Positions 56,669-64,000 of a stretch of 64,000 nucleotides of DNA are shown here, piece after piece; position 1 is the stretch's first letter, and every line of letters starts with the position of its first letter. Below the pieces are notes generated by a model. It saw only the letters and a list, made by a program, of their open reading frames with translations, was not told where the DNA came from and did not search any database. A program made the translations under genes and the position numbers. Source of the stretch: Rhodobacteraceae bacterium UBA7436 (GTDB taxonomy: Bacteria > Pseudomonadota > Alphaproteobacteria > Rhodobacterales > Rhodobacteraceae); NCBI GenBank assembly GCA_002478745.1, contig DLQI01000065.1, forward strand, positions 1 to 64,000, in the 5' to 3' direction.

Positions 56669-57583
56669 GTCGTTGTCCTCTTTCAAATGGGCCAAACTGC
56701 GGGATATTTCCCGTTCCGGAGTGGTCCGTGTCCTCTGTCAGTATTGCCAACCCATCAGCACCCGAAATAAGCCAGTGCATGTCGTCAGCATATGCTTCGC
56801 GCAATTGCGCGTTTTGTATTTGGTCAAATGGTATCCAACGCTGTGCACGTTCTTGCGATGCCAAAGCGCACAAGCCCTCCATGTCGCCGCGTTCTACCAG
56901 TATTGTACGTAGCGCAGACAAGTTAGGCGCACGGTTCAACCATTCATCACCAGTATTAATTGGCGCGGCTTCATCAAGACATTTTGCCAGCATCTGATCG
57001 GGGGTTCCCTGATACCGCTCAAAAGGCAGAACGCGAATTTCTGTGTCGGGTACGGCGCAGGCCAAATCGGTAATCACATCACGCCAGGTCCGTTTTGCAT
57101 TAGCAATTTTCTCGATGCCGCTAGGCGAAAGAACGCAATGCCCCCGCGCAACTCCGTAAGCAATCGAAGACGCCCAAAACAAGTCATGCGAGCGGATATT
57201 CAATACAACCCGTTTCAAACGCCCGTCAAAGGCTTGCGCAAAATACGCCATCCGCTCCCCAATAGCTGGATAAAGCGCGCGTTTGCGCAAATTATGGCGC
57301 ACGGTTCCAATCATGTTTTCATCGCTGACGAGCAATTTACGCACGCCAGACTGTGCAGTGCGCGCCATTTGCATCCGAACCCGCCCAACAGCCCGCGCCT
57401 GTCCCTTGTCGGGAAACGTCCCGAAGGAGACGGCACAATACCCGCAAACAGCCCTTGTCGCGTGCGCTGCGGCCCCCAATAGCCCACCTTACTACTGGAA
57501 AGTTCCGAATGGGACCTCCGCATATAACTTTGGAACGTCGTGCTACCGGTCCTATGGGCTCCGAGGTGAAGAATGACATCCAT
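56631..57583 (-). pseudogene. Sulfotransferase-like protein split by a frameshift
   Basis: Frame A (ATG 57583) opens MDVILHLGAHRTGSTTFQSY, the P-loop-like PAPS-binding segment of sulfotransferase-fold proteins, and runs sensibly to GLFAGIVPSPSG. Frame B then takes over at about 57413-57425 with FPDKGQARAVGRVRMQMART, LLVSDENMIGTVRHNLRKRA and RLKRVVLNIRSHDLFWASSI, to its stop at 56631. Together they make a protein of about 315 residues. The last 38 bases overlap the start of the mutase gene on the same strand. Decay or a base-calling error both fit. Confidence 0.6.
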
Positions 57584-57748
57584 GACGCGGCCTGCTCTTT
57601 TGACAAGGGCCGCCCCGTTCGGCCCTGATGCGAGGATCATAGCAGTCATGGCATTACACTCGTTTCAAACGCTTTAACGCTACATTTGCACCTTTGGCGG
57701 GTCGTAATCGCCGATAAAGGTACTATGTTAATCGTAACAGGAGTGCTC

Positions 57749-58204
57749 ATGAAACACATATTACCCGTTGTTATAGCAGCTTTATTTGCCGGCCACGCAA
57801 TGGCCGCAGACGCCATCGAAGTGACTGAAAACATCGTTTTCTCGCAGGCTTCAGAAACGGATTTGAACCAATTTGTATGGAAAAAGCGGCCCATTGTTGT
57901 CTTTGCCGACAGCGATGCCGACCCTCGATACACCGAGCAGATTGAATTGTTGATGGCAAAACTGCACGATCTAGAGGAACGCGACGTGGTTGTGTTGACA
58001 GATACAAACCCCAACGCGAAATCCGAATTGCGGCTAAAACTACGTCCGCGTGGCTTTATGTTAGCTATAATCGGCAAAGATGGTGGTGTGAAACTGCGCA
58101 AACCGTTCCCATGGGACGTTCGCGAAATCACCCGAAGCATCGACAAAATGCCTTTGCGCAAACGCGAACTGCGCGAGAAAAAGCGTGAGGCCAGCGAAGG
58201 CTGA
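57749..58204 (+). CDS. DUF4174 domain protein, exported
   Basis: A 151-residue protein with signal peptide MKHILPVVIAALFAGHAMA and a DUF4174-type domain: LNQFVWKKRPIVVFADSDAD at its start, LEERDVVVLTDTN, and LRPRGFMLAIIGKDGGVKLR. The fold is thioredoxin-like but without a C-x-x-C. The C-terminus is basic. Start ATG 57749 was chosen for its signal peptide; upstream in-frame codons have none. It stands alone on the plus strand between two minus-strand genes. Confidence 0.85.
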   Translation: MKHILPVVIAALFAGHAMAADAIEVTENIVFSQASETDLNQFVWKKRPIVVFADSDADPRYTEQIELLMAKLHDLEERDVVVLTDTNPNAKSELRLKLRPRGFMLAIIGKDGGVKLRKPFPWDVREITRSIDKMPLRKRELREKKREASEG

Positions 58205-58251
58205 CCCCACCCTATCATTTCTTGCGAAGTGGCGTTTGCACGGTCCATTGC

Positions 58252-60297
58252 TTATTCGAATTCCATAATGATTTCGTCCACTGCAAGGCTGTCGCCTGCA
58301 CTGGCGTTGATCTTGGACACAGTGCCCTTTTTCTCAGCCTTTAGGATGTTTTCCATCTTCATCGCTTCGATGGTGCACAACGCTTGGCCCTCTTCGACCA
58401 CTTCGCCCTCTTCTACGTTCAATTTAACAACCAGACCCGGCATCGGGCACAACAACAGCTTGGACGTATCGGGTGCAACTTTTTCTGGCATCAAGCGCGC
58501 AAGGTCGGCCTGACGCTCTGTGCGCACGTGAACCTTCATATCCGCACCACGTGTACGAATGCGGAAGCCACCGCTGATCTTACCCACTTTGAGAATAAGT
58601 GGCGCACCATCTACCATCATCTTGGCCAGTTGATCGCCCGGCGTCCAATCGCCTGACACGCGCATTGAAGTACCATCCGCGAAGGTGACATTTGACCCGT
58701 CGTGATCTGCGTCGATCACCACATCCATAGATGCACCCTGCAACGCCACGTTCCAATCGGTACCCACTTTGCGTTCGTGATTGTCCATGCGGCCAGACAC
58801 GCGCGCACGGCGAATTTCAGCAACACGGTGCATTGCTGCACAGGCCGCCGCAATGCGGCTTAGATCACGCTCTGGCAGTTCAACACCTTGGAACCCATCG
58901 GGATATTGCTCTTCGATAAAGGCGGTTGTCATCTCGCCTGCCACAAAGATCGGGTGATCCATCACAGCAGATAGGAACGGCAAGTTGTGGCCAATGCCTT
59001 CAACCTCAAAGCTGTCCAGCGCCACGCGCATCGCCTCGACCGCCTCGTCGCGGGTTGGGGCCCATGTGCACAGCTTGGCGATCATCGGATCGTAATACAT
59101 GCTGATCTCGCCACCTTCATAAACGCCAGTGTCATTGCGGATCGCGACAGGACCAGCTGCTGCATCGCCCTGCCATTTGTCGTTGTCCAGCAACGGACCA
59201 GCAGCCTGCTCAGCAGGTGGACGATAGCGGGTCAAACGACCGATTGAGGGCAAGAAGCCACGATACGGATCTTCTGCATAGAGACGGTTTTCAATCGCCC
59301 AGCCGTTCAGCTGCACATCTGCTTGGGAAATGGTTAGTTTTTCTCCGTTTGCGACACGGATCATTTGCTCCACCAAATCAACACCTGTGATGAGCTCGGT
59401 CACAGGGTGTTCTACCTGCAAACGCGTATTCATCTCTAAGAAGTAGAAATTCTTGTCACCATCAACGATGAACTCAACCGTACCAGCCGATGCGTAATCA
59501 ACGGCTTGGGCCAATGCCACAGCCTGCTCGCCCATCGCACGGCGGGTTTTCTCATCCAAAAACGGGGATGGTGCTTCTTCAACAACTTTTTGCTGACGGC
59601 GCTGAATGGAGCATTCACGTTCCCCCAGATAGATACCGTTGCCATGACTGTCGCACAAAACCTGGATTTCAATGTGACGCGGCTGGGTGATAAACTTCTC
59701 GATAAAAATACGATCATCACCAAAGGAGTTTGCTGCCTCGTTCTTGGATGATTGGAACCCCTCGCGGGCCTCCGCATCGTTCCACGCGATACGCATGCCC
59801 TTACCGCCACCACCCGCAGAGGCCTTGATCATCACAGGATAACCAACCTGATTGGAAATTTTGACCGCGTCATCCGCATCCTCGATCAACCCCATGTAAC
59901 CGGGGACCGTAGAAACACCTGCATCTTGGGCGATCTTCTTAGAGGTGATCTTGTCCCCCATCTTCTCAATCGCGCCAACTGGTGGGCCAACAAAGGCCAC
60001 GCCCTCAGCCGCCAAGGCCTCGGCGAATTTGGAGTTCTCAGATAAGAAACCATACCCTGGATGCACCGCTTGGGCACCCGAGGTTTTGACCGCTTCCATC
60101 ACCTTATCAATAACAATGTAGGACTGGTTGGCTGGGGGTGGCCCAATGTGGATTGCTTCATCGGCCATTTGCACATGCAAAGCCTGCTTATCGGCATCGG
60201 AATAGATGGCGACAGTACCAATACCCATTTTGCGAGCAGTTTTGATAACACGGCAGGCGATCTCGCCACGGTTAGCGATCAGGATTTTATTGAACAT
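58252..60297 (-). CDS. pccA: Propionyl-CoA carboxylase alpha subunit (biotin carboxylase/carrier)
   Basis: A 681-residue subunit. Biotin-carboxylase domain: KILIANRGEIACRVIKTARK, the ATP-grasp loop ASAGGGGKGMRIAW, and EMNTRLQVEHPVTE. The C-terminal carrier domain has biotin Lys in IEAMKMENIL. It carboxylates its biotin with bicarbonate and ATP, then passes CO2 to the PccB subunit to turn propionyl-CoA into methylmalonyl-CoA. Separated from pccB by six small genes on the same strand. Confidence 0.95.
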   Translation of the reverse strand: MFNKILIANRGEIACRVIKTARKMGIGTVAIYSDADKQALHVQMADEAIHIGPPPANQSYIVIDKVMEAVKTSGAQAVHPGYGFLSENSKFAEALAAEGVAFVGPPVGAIEKMGDKITSKKIAQDAGVSTVPGYMGLIEDADDAVKISNQVGYPVMIKASAGGGGKGMRIAWNDAEAREGFQSSKNEAANSFGDDRIFIEKFITQPRHIEIQVLCDSHGNGIYLGERECSIQRRQQKVVEEAPSPFLDEKTRRAMGEQAVALAQAVDYASAGTVEFIVDGDKNFYFLEMNTRLQVEHPVTELITGVDLVEQMIRVANGEKLTISQADVQLNGWAIENRLYAEDPYRGFLPSIGRLTRYRPPAEQAAGPLLDNDKWQGDAAAGPVAIRNDTGVYEGGEISMYYDPMIAKLCTWAPTRDEAVEAMRVALDSFEVEGIGHNLPFLSAVMDHPIFVAGEMTTAFIEEQYPDGFQGVELPERDLSRIAAACAAMHRVAEIRRARVSGRMDNHERKVGTDWNVALQGASMDVVIDADHDGSNVTFADGTSMRVSGDWTPGDQLAKMMVDGAPLILKVGKISGGFRIRTRGADMKVHVRTERQADLARLMPEKVAPDTSKLLLCPMPGLVVKLNVEEGEVVEEGQALCTIEAMKMENILKAEKKGTVSKINASAGDSLAVDEIIMEFE

Positions 60298-60418
60298 GTG
60301 ATGTCCTTTTCAATATGGCGGGACTGGAAGGGGATCGAACAACGCAAAAATCCGCCCCACGTGAGCGGGACGGTCGATGCGTTTTCTTGTTTGCTAGTCG
60401 CCCGAAGGCGTTGCTTTG

Positions 60419-60541
60419 TTACTCTGCCGTCAGCGGACCTAGCAGCGAAATCTCTCCGCGGCTGGATGCGTCTTCTGGTTTCATACATGCACCGGTCAGC
60501 AAAGTCGCTGACACTGCAAAAATGCAGATCACTCGTTTCAT
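60419..60541 (-). CDS. Very small lipoprotein (40 residues)
   Basis: A 40-residue lipoprotein precursor: MKRVICIFAVSATLLTGAC, with lipobox LTGAC, so the mature peptide has 22 residues (from CMKPEDASS). Start ATG 60541 follows GAGGT at a suitable distance; the longer in-frame reading from 60670 runs through non-coding sequence. Role unknown. Similar tiny lipoproteins are common in this genomic position in Roseobacters, in my recollection. Confidence 0.7.
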   Translation of the reverse strand: MKRVICIFAVSATLLTGACMKPEDASSRGEISLLGPLTAE

Positions 60542-60660
60542 AATAACTACCTCTAAACAGGGCTGTTTTCGCCCATTGAGGAATACGTAGCACAACCTGA
60601 CGCGATTTAACATCACGTAAACTAAAGACTGAAAGTCGTTGCAGCGAAACATCACACTTT

Positions 60661-60867
60661 TTAGTTGCACTTCTGTGGGTAGATTTGGCAGTAAAGGAAA
60701 TTACCCGCTGCACCAATGACAACACCTTTAACCGGATTGGCATCCGCAACGATGGCCAAACCAGCACCCGTTGCACCACCAAGCAAGGCTTGGTCTGCTC
60801 CCGTTTCGCCACAACCGGCAAGGATTGCACTGACACCAATCGCGGCGATGTATAGTTTAATTGACAT
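60661..60867 (-). CDS. Small lipoprotein with glycine-zipper-like stretch
   Basis: A 68-residue lipoprotein: signal SIKLYIAAIGVSAILAGC, then GETGADQALLGGATGAGLAI and VKGVVIGAAGNFLYC, small-residue repeats like the glycine zippers of outer-membrane-associated proteins. It ends YPQKCN. ATG 60867 is preceded by AAGGAGAACAGAG. Function unknown; sits between pccA and the conserved protein at 61199. Confidence 0.8.
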   Translation of the reverse strand: MSIKLYIAAIGVSAILAGCGETGADQALLGGATGAGLAIVADANPVKGVVIGAAGNFLYCQIYPQKCN

Positions 60868-60985
60868 CTCTGTTCTCCTTTTTCCTCATTCGAAGAAACA
60901 GATGACAGGTTCGCAACGCGCTGTAACGCAGAAGTACAGCACATGCTCATTTCAGCAAAAATACGCCATATCAATGTGTTATGGC

Positions 60986-61029
60986 AAAAAAAACTGGGCA
61001 ACCCAAGGCTAAAACACTCGAGTTGCCCA
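60986..61029 (-). terminator. Rho-independent terminator on the minus strand
   Basis: On the minus strand TGGGCAAC (61022-61029) pairs with GTTGCCCA (60995-61002), followed by a run of eight T (60986-60993). It ends the message coming from the 61199 gene. It lies in the 331-base gene-free stretch 60868-61198, which otherwise holds the leader of the 60661 gene and a palindrome at 61057-61070. Confidence 0.75.
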
Positions 61030-61198
61030 TAAGGGGAAGGGGTACGCAAACTTGTGCACTCACGTGAGTGGCTTCTGGGCACAGCCTGTGCGCAACTAGG
61101 TTTGCACGCCAATGCCCATCCCGCCAACCCACACATATTCAAAGCGCGAAAATCGGCTAAGCTTTGCTGGTTTATGGCAGGTTGCAGCAACATTGCGC

Positions 61199-61546
61199 CT
61201 ATTCCCCAATCGCTTCTGGGAAACTTGCGCGCGCAATGTTCACGTCTATGACGAGCAATGCGCCATAATCTTCCGGGTCAAAGTTATCGTCAGCCGGAAT
61301 GACCTCACGACCGAACAACCAAGACAAGCGCCCTGCATCTAGATTGCCACGCTCAAAGGGGTGCTCACCAAACTGTTCCCACAATGCTTCCATGAATCCT
61401 GCATCCGCACGGCGGTCTGCCGGTTTACGGTCACTCTTACGCTCGCGGCGTGCAAGTGCGGTCGCCCTTTTGGGATTCGCGCGGCGTAATGTGAATTGGA
61501 AATCTGTGCCCCGAAGTCGGCCCGGGAAACCGCGATGCTTCAGCAT
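61199..61546 (-). CDS. Conserved hypothetical protein of the pcc locus
   Basis: A 115-residue protein, basic in its first half (RRANPKRATALARRERKSDR) and acidic at its end, with the striking block WEQFGEHPFERGNLDAGRLS followed by WLFGREVIPADDNFDPEDYG. I recall this block from proteins at the same locus in other Rhodobacteraceae. No catalytic motif was seen. Start ATG 61546, with GGGGGCA ahead. Confidence 0.7.
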   Translation of the reverse strand: MLKHRGFPGRLRGTDFQFTLRRANPKRATALARRERKSDRKPADRRADAGFMEALWEQFGEHPFERGNLDAGRLSWLFGREVIPADDNFDPEDYGALLVIDVNIARASFPEAIGE

Positions 61547-61590
61547 GATGCTGCCCCCCTTGCCATTTGGCCATCGGTTAGGGGTGTGGT

Positions 61591-61616
61591 CGGGGTGGGC
61601 GAAAACGCCCGCCCCG
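61591..61616 (-). terminator. Terminator-like hairpin after the 61625 lipoprotein gene
   Basis: CGGGGTGGGCG (61591-61601) pairs with CGCCCGCCCCG (61606-61616) with one G-T, over a 4-base loop. It lies 8 bases after the stop of the minus-strand lipoprotein gene. No long T-run follows, so termination may be partial. Confidence 0.6.
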
Positions 61617-61624
61617 TAAGTGTA

Positions 61625-61771
61625 TTACTTGTATTTGCCTGTGTGCACTGGCTCAACCGAAATTGGGGCTGGGTCAATGACGACAAATTCTTCGACCTGC
61701 TGCTCGCGCGCACAGGCAGCAACGACAGCGATAAAGCCGAATGTTGCCAATAGTTTGATGCTCTTTGACAT
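61625..61771 (-). CDS. Small lipoprotein (48 residues)
   Basis: A 48-residue lipoprotein: signal MSKSIKLLATFGFIAVVAAC with lipobox VVAAC, and mature part CAREQQVEEFVVIDPAPISV ending in VHTGKYK. Start ATG 61771 follows AGGAG by 6 bases, and a hairpin follows the stop. The FVV-x-x-PAPIS-x-EPV-x-TGKYK tail matches small Roseobacter lipoproteins I recall. Role unknown. It is too short for many gene finders. Confidence 0.78.
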   Translation of the reverse strand: MSKSIKLLATFGFIAVVAACAREQQVEEFVVIDPAPISVEPVHTGKYK

Positions 61772-61985
61772 CTAAGTCTCCTGTCACTTTTAAATTGGGG
61801 CTTTGACACGGAATGTGTCGACGCACCTTTACTTGAGGTAAGGGGTTCTTGGGAAATCCCTGCAGGCAACATAGTGGAATCCTTGTTTGAAATATATCCG
61901 CTCAGTTCTAATCGGCGGACTTGTGGCTCGAAAGCCTCATAACGGACTATGGGCAATGTCCCTGTCGCAACATCTTGTGGATGCA

Positions 61986-62393
61986 TCAAAATGCCTCCCA
62001 GATACAGACATCACTTTTAACCCGAAATGCTTCGAAAAACTGTGTGGCATCCGGGTTCGTTTCCCCAAACTCAATTTTTTGATCCGCAATCGATACAACG
62101 ACCAAATCACTTTTCAGATCATATTCAGCGATGTAGGGCACCGCAATTTCAGTGCAAAGATGTTCGATATCTTCAAAAGCACTATCGTAAGCCAAACCGC
62201 CCACATCCTTGTTTATTGAGGGCGCGATAAAACGAAACCGAAGCCAGTTCTCACCACTCACAGTATCGACCAGCACTTCATGCAAGGTCACAGACTGGCC
62301 CGAAGGCATATCTTGTGCCGCAACAACAAAAGGAACCGTTAAGCAAAACACACTTGCAATTGCACCGAACCAATACCGACGTAATACCGACAT
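61986..62393 (-). CDS. DUF6497-like secreted protein
   Basis: A 135-residue exported protein with an N-terminal signal (YWFGAIASVFCLTVPFVVAA). The mature part has VTLHEVLVDTVSGENWLRFR, GLAYDSAFEDIEHLC, and a C-terminal FRVKSDVCIWEAF, with one Cys in each of the last two parts, a possible disulfide. The order resembles a family annotated DUF6497 in Rhodobacteraceae. Function unknown. ATG overlaps the stop of the gene before it. Confidence 0.75.
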   Translation of the reverse strand: MSVLRRYWFGAIASVFCLTVPFVVAAQDMPSGQSVTLHEVLVDTVSGENWLRFRFIAPSINKDVGGLAYDSAFEDIEHLCTEIAVPYIAEYDLKSDLVVVSIADQKIEFGETNPDATQFFEAFRVKSDVCIWEAF

Positions 62394-62746
62394 TATACAG
62401 CACCCTTAAATCGTTGATATCCTGCGCATTTCAACCAGCGCGCACGGTTCTTGGGATTTTCCAAAACCGTTTGAATATCTGCTTCCAAAGTTGAGGCCAC
62501 ATTACCCATTACACGACCACCAGCCTCAATGTTCAATGCGCCATCGACTGATGTCACCTGAACAACAGGTGAAAAGCCCCGCAAACCCTGCAGCGCACGC
62601 CACATATCTTGGCGCACTTGCATGGCGATACGCACAGCACTGCCACCTGCCAACTGCGTGTTTGCAGAGACATCAAAACGAGCGGGAAGCTGACGTGATA
62701 CCGTCACCTGCCCCTCATCCTTTGTGATATGCCAGCCTTTTTTCAT
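62393..62746 (-). CDS. Conserved hypothetical protein next to pccB
   Basis: A 117-residue soluble protein. VSRQLPARFDVSANTQLAGG and VRIAMQVRQDMWRALQGLRG, then FSPVVQVTSVDGALNIEAGG are the recognisable blocks; the C-terminus is basic (NPKNRARWLKCAGYQRFKG). No catalytic pattern known to me. It starts 3 bases after the pccB stop, so it is translated with pccB. Confidence 0.78.
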   Translation of the reverse strand: MKKGWHITKDEGQVTVSRQLPARFDVSANTQLAGGSAVRIAMQVRQDMWRALQGLRGFSPVVQVTSVDGALNIEAGGRVMGNVASTLEADIQTVLENPKNRARWLKCAGYQRFKGAV

Positions 62747-62749
62747 CGA

Positions 62750-64000
62750 TCAGAGCGGGATATTGTCGTGTTTTTTCCACGGGTTCTTCTGCGATTTACC
62801 GCGAAGCGATGCAAACGCACGACTTACGCGTTTACGTGTTGAGCGCGGTTGAATAACTTCATCGATAAAGCCACGTTCAGCCGCCACAAATGGGTTGGCA
62901 AAACGTTCTTCATACTCAGCAGCATGTGCCGCGATTTTGTCTGGGTCACCCAGATCAGCGCGGTGAATAATCTCAGTCGCGCCTTTGGCACCCATCACTG
63001 CGATTTCAGCCGTCGGCCACGCATAGTTAAAGTCACCACGCAGGTGCTTGGATGACATAACGTCATAGGCCCCGCCATAAGCTTTGCGTGTAATAACAGT
63101 GACCTTAGGCACTGTTGCTTCGCCGTAAGCGAACAACAACTTGGCTCCGTGTTTAATTACACCGCCGTGTTCTTGGCTGGTACCAGGCAAGAAACCAGGG
63201 ACGTCTACGAGTGTTAGAATTGGAATCTCAAAAGCATCACAGAAACGCACAAAACGCGCCGCCTTGCGTGAGCTGTCTATGTCCAAGCAACCTGCCAAAA
63301 CCATTGGTTGGTTGGCGACAACACCAACGGTACTGCCTTCTAGACGAATGAAACCCGTCAGGATGTTCTTTGCAAAATCTTCCTGAATTTCATAAAAATC
63401 ACCTTCGTCCGCAAGCTTATGAATAAGCTCTTTCATATCGTAAGGCGTATTCGCATTCTCAGGGATCAGCGTATCAAGGGATAGCTCAACACGACCCGGC
63501 TCATCAAAGAACGGGCGAACCGGTGGTTTCTCACGGTTCGACAACGGCAAGAAATCTACAAGGCGGCGCACTTCGGCCAATGCCTCTACATCATTCTCAA
63601 ACGCACCGTCGGCCACGGATGACTTCTTGGTATGGGTTGAAGCCCCGCCCAATTCCTCAGCAGTGACAACTTCGTTAGTGACTGTTTTAACAACGTCCGG
63701 TCCAGTTACGAACATATAAGACGTGTCTTTTACCATGAATATAAAATCGGTCATCGCAGGAGAATAAACAGCGCCACCAGCACAAGGCCCCATGATCAAG
63801 CTGATCTGTGGAACGACACCAGAGGCCAGAACATTGCGTTGGAACACCTCAGCATAGCCCGCAAGCGACGCAACACCTTCTTGGATTCGCGCACCACCAG
63901 AGTCGTTGATGCCAATAATTGGCGCGCCATTCTGAATCGCCATATCTTGGATTTTACAGATTTTCTGAGCGTGAGTTTCAGACAATGAACCGCCAAACAC
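62750..64000 (-). CDS. pccB: Propionyl-CoA carboxylase beta subunit, N-terminus outside the window
   Basis: The carboxyltransferase subunit, with 416 of about 510 residues present; the start lies beyond base 64000. Crotonase-fold features: [20 protein letters not shown] (acyl-CoA site), [37 protein letters not shown] for biotin, and [20 protein letters not shown]. It moves carboxyl from biotin on PccA to propionyl-CoA. Confidence 0.95.
   Translation of the reverse strand: MFGGSLSETHAQKICKIQDMAIQNGAPIIGINDSGGARIQEGVASLAGYAEVFQRNVLASGVVPQISLIMGPCAGGAVYSPAMTDFIFMVKDTSYMFVTGPDVVKTVTNEVVTAEELGGASTHTKKSSVADGAFENDVEALAEVRRLVDFLPLSNREKPPVRPFFDEPGRVELSLDTLIPENANTPYDMKELIHKLADEGDFYEIQEDFAKNILTGFIRLEGSTVGVVANQPMVLAGCLDIDSSRKAARFVRFCDAFEIPILTLVDVPGFLPGTSQEHGGVIKHGAKLLFAYGEATVPKVTVITRKAYGGAYDVMSSKHLRGDFNYAWPTAEIAVMGAKGATEIIHRADLGDPDKIAAHAAEYEERFANPFVAAERGFIDEVIQPRSTRKRVSRAFASLRGKSQKNPWKKHDNIPL

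Noticed and set aside
58204..58252. Minus-strand frame of 200 residues over the DUF4174 gene (57646-58248)
   Set aside because: The plus-strand gene has a signal peptide and family pattern; the minus frame is its shadow.
61540..61989. 149-residue open frame on the minus strand between DUF6497-like gene and the 61199 gene
   Set aside because: Ser/Thr-rich, no domain-like pattern, and it overlaps the well-supported 48-residue lipoprotein and a hairpin in another frame.

Overview
The window looks like chromosome from a marine alphaproteobacterium of the Roseobacter group (Rhodobacteraceae) with moderate GC, by eye in the low-to-mid fifties percent. The pointers are the hda-ppk-ppx block, the propionyl-CoA carboxylase/methylmalonyl-CoA mutase locus with small lipoprotein genes inside it, the lolC/E-lolD-DUF2937-proS block, an sdhE-like gene beside a Cro/C1 regulator, and many small families that I know mainly from Roseobacters. 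No species is assigned. I saw no rRNA, tRNA, CRISPR array, transposase or prophage gene.

Layout. 1-3.2 kb: acetyltransferase (cut by the window edge), 2OG-Fe oxygenase, a solitary HEPN/AbiU2-like gene and a YegD-like Hsp70. 3.2-5.8 kb: a promoter region with four regularly spaced palindromes, then rlmJ, DUF1330, TerB and a PhnD-like protein. 5.9-14.1 kb: a polar amino-acid type ABC transporter, followed by two glutamine-synthetase-like ligases, a class I amidotransferase and a PuuB-like oxidase. Together these look like uptake and gamma-glutamyl-route breakdown of an unknown amine. 14.1-19.9 kb: hydrolases, a tandem pair of LysM plus solute-binding chimeras, an M15-like protein and a VOC protein. 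20-25.4 kb: thrS, ArsC-like, cold shock protein, folA-thyA. 25.6-27.4 kb: a lipoprotein/Slam-like outer-membrane pair. 27.4-35.3 kb: gloA-like, DUF1194, MarR, sdhE-like, XRE, aspartate aminotransferase, MATE, MsrQ-like and an epoxide-hydrolase-like gene. 35.4-44.6 kb: parE, a coupled membrane gene, a transpeptidase remnant, Ldh-type dehydrogenase, lolD, lolC/E, proS and a fasciclin protein. 44.7-50.3 kb: AI-2E permease, hda, ppk, ppx. 50.3-54.5 kb: EEP nuclease, DjlA-like, GNAT, VOC, nhaA. 54.5-64 kb: methylmalonyl-CoA mutase, a broken sulfotransferase-like gene, DUF4174, pccA, small lipoproteins, pccB (cut by the window edge).

The least expected feature is a set of interrupted reading frames in small accessory or exported genes: an ACP-like gene with a GA-repeat frameshift (22.2-22.5 kb), a secreted Cys-rich protein with an in-frame TAA (23.4-23.8 kb), a lipoprotein whose start is out of frame by one A (25.6 kb), a Slam-like gene missing one G (26.47 kb), a sulfotransferase-like gene (57.4 kb) and a catalytic-Cys-less L,D-transpeptidase tail (38.1 kb). 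The housekeeping genes around them are intact. Either real decay, phase variation or assembly error could explain them, and raw-read inspection would separate these. Other leads are a permease that seems to start at AUU, a perfect hairpin over the MATE start, and the four-palindrome operator in front of rlmJ. All family assignments are by reading motifs; no database search was run.
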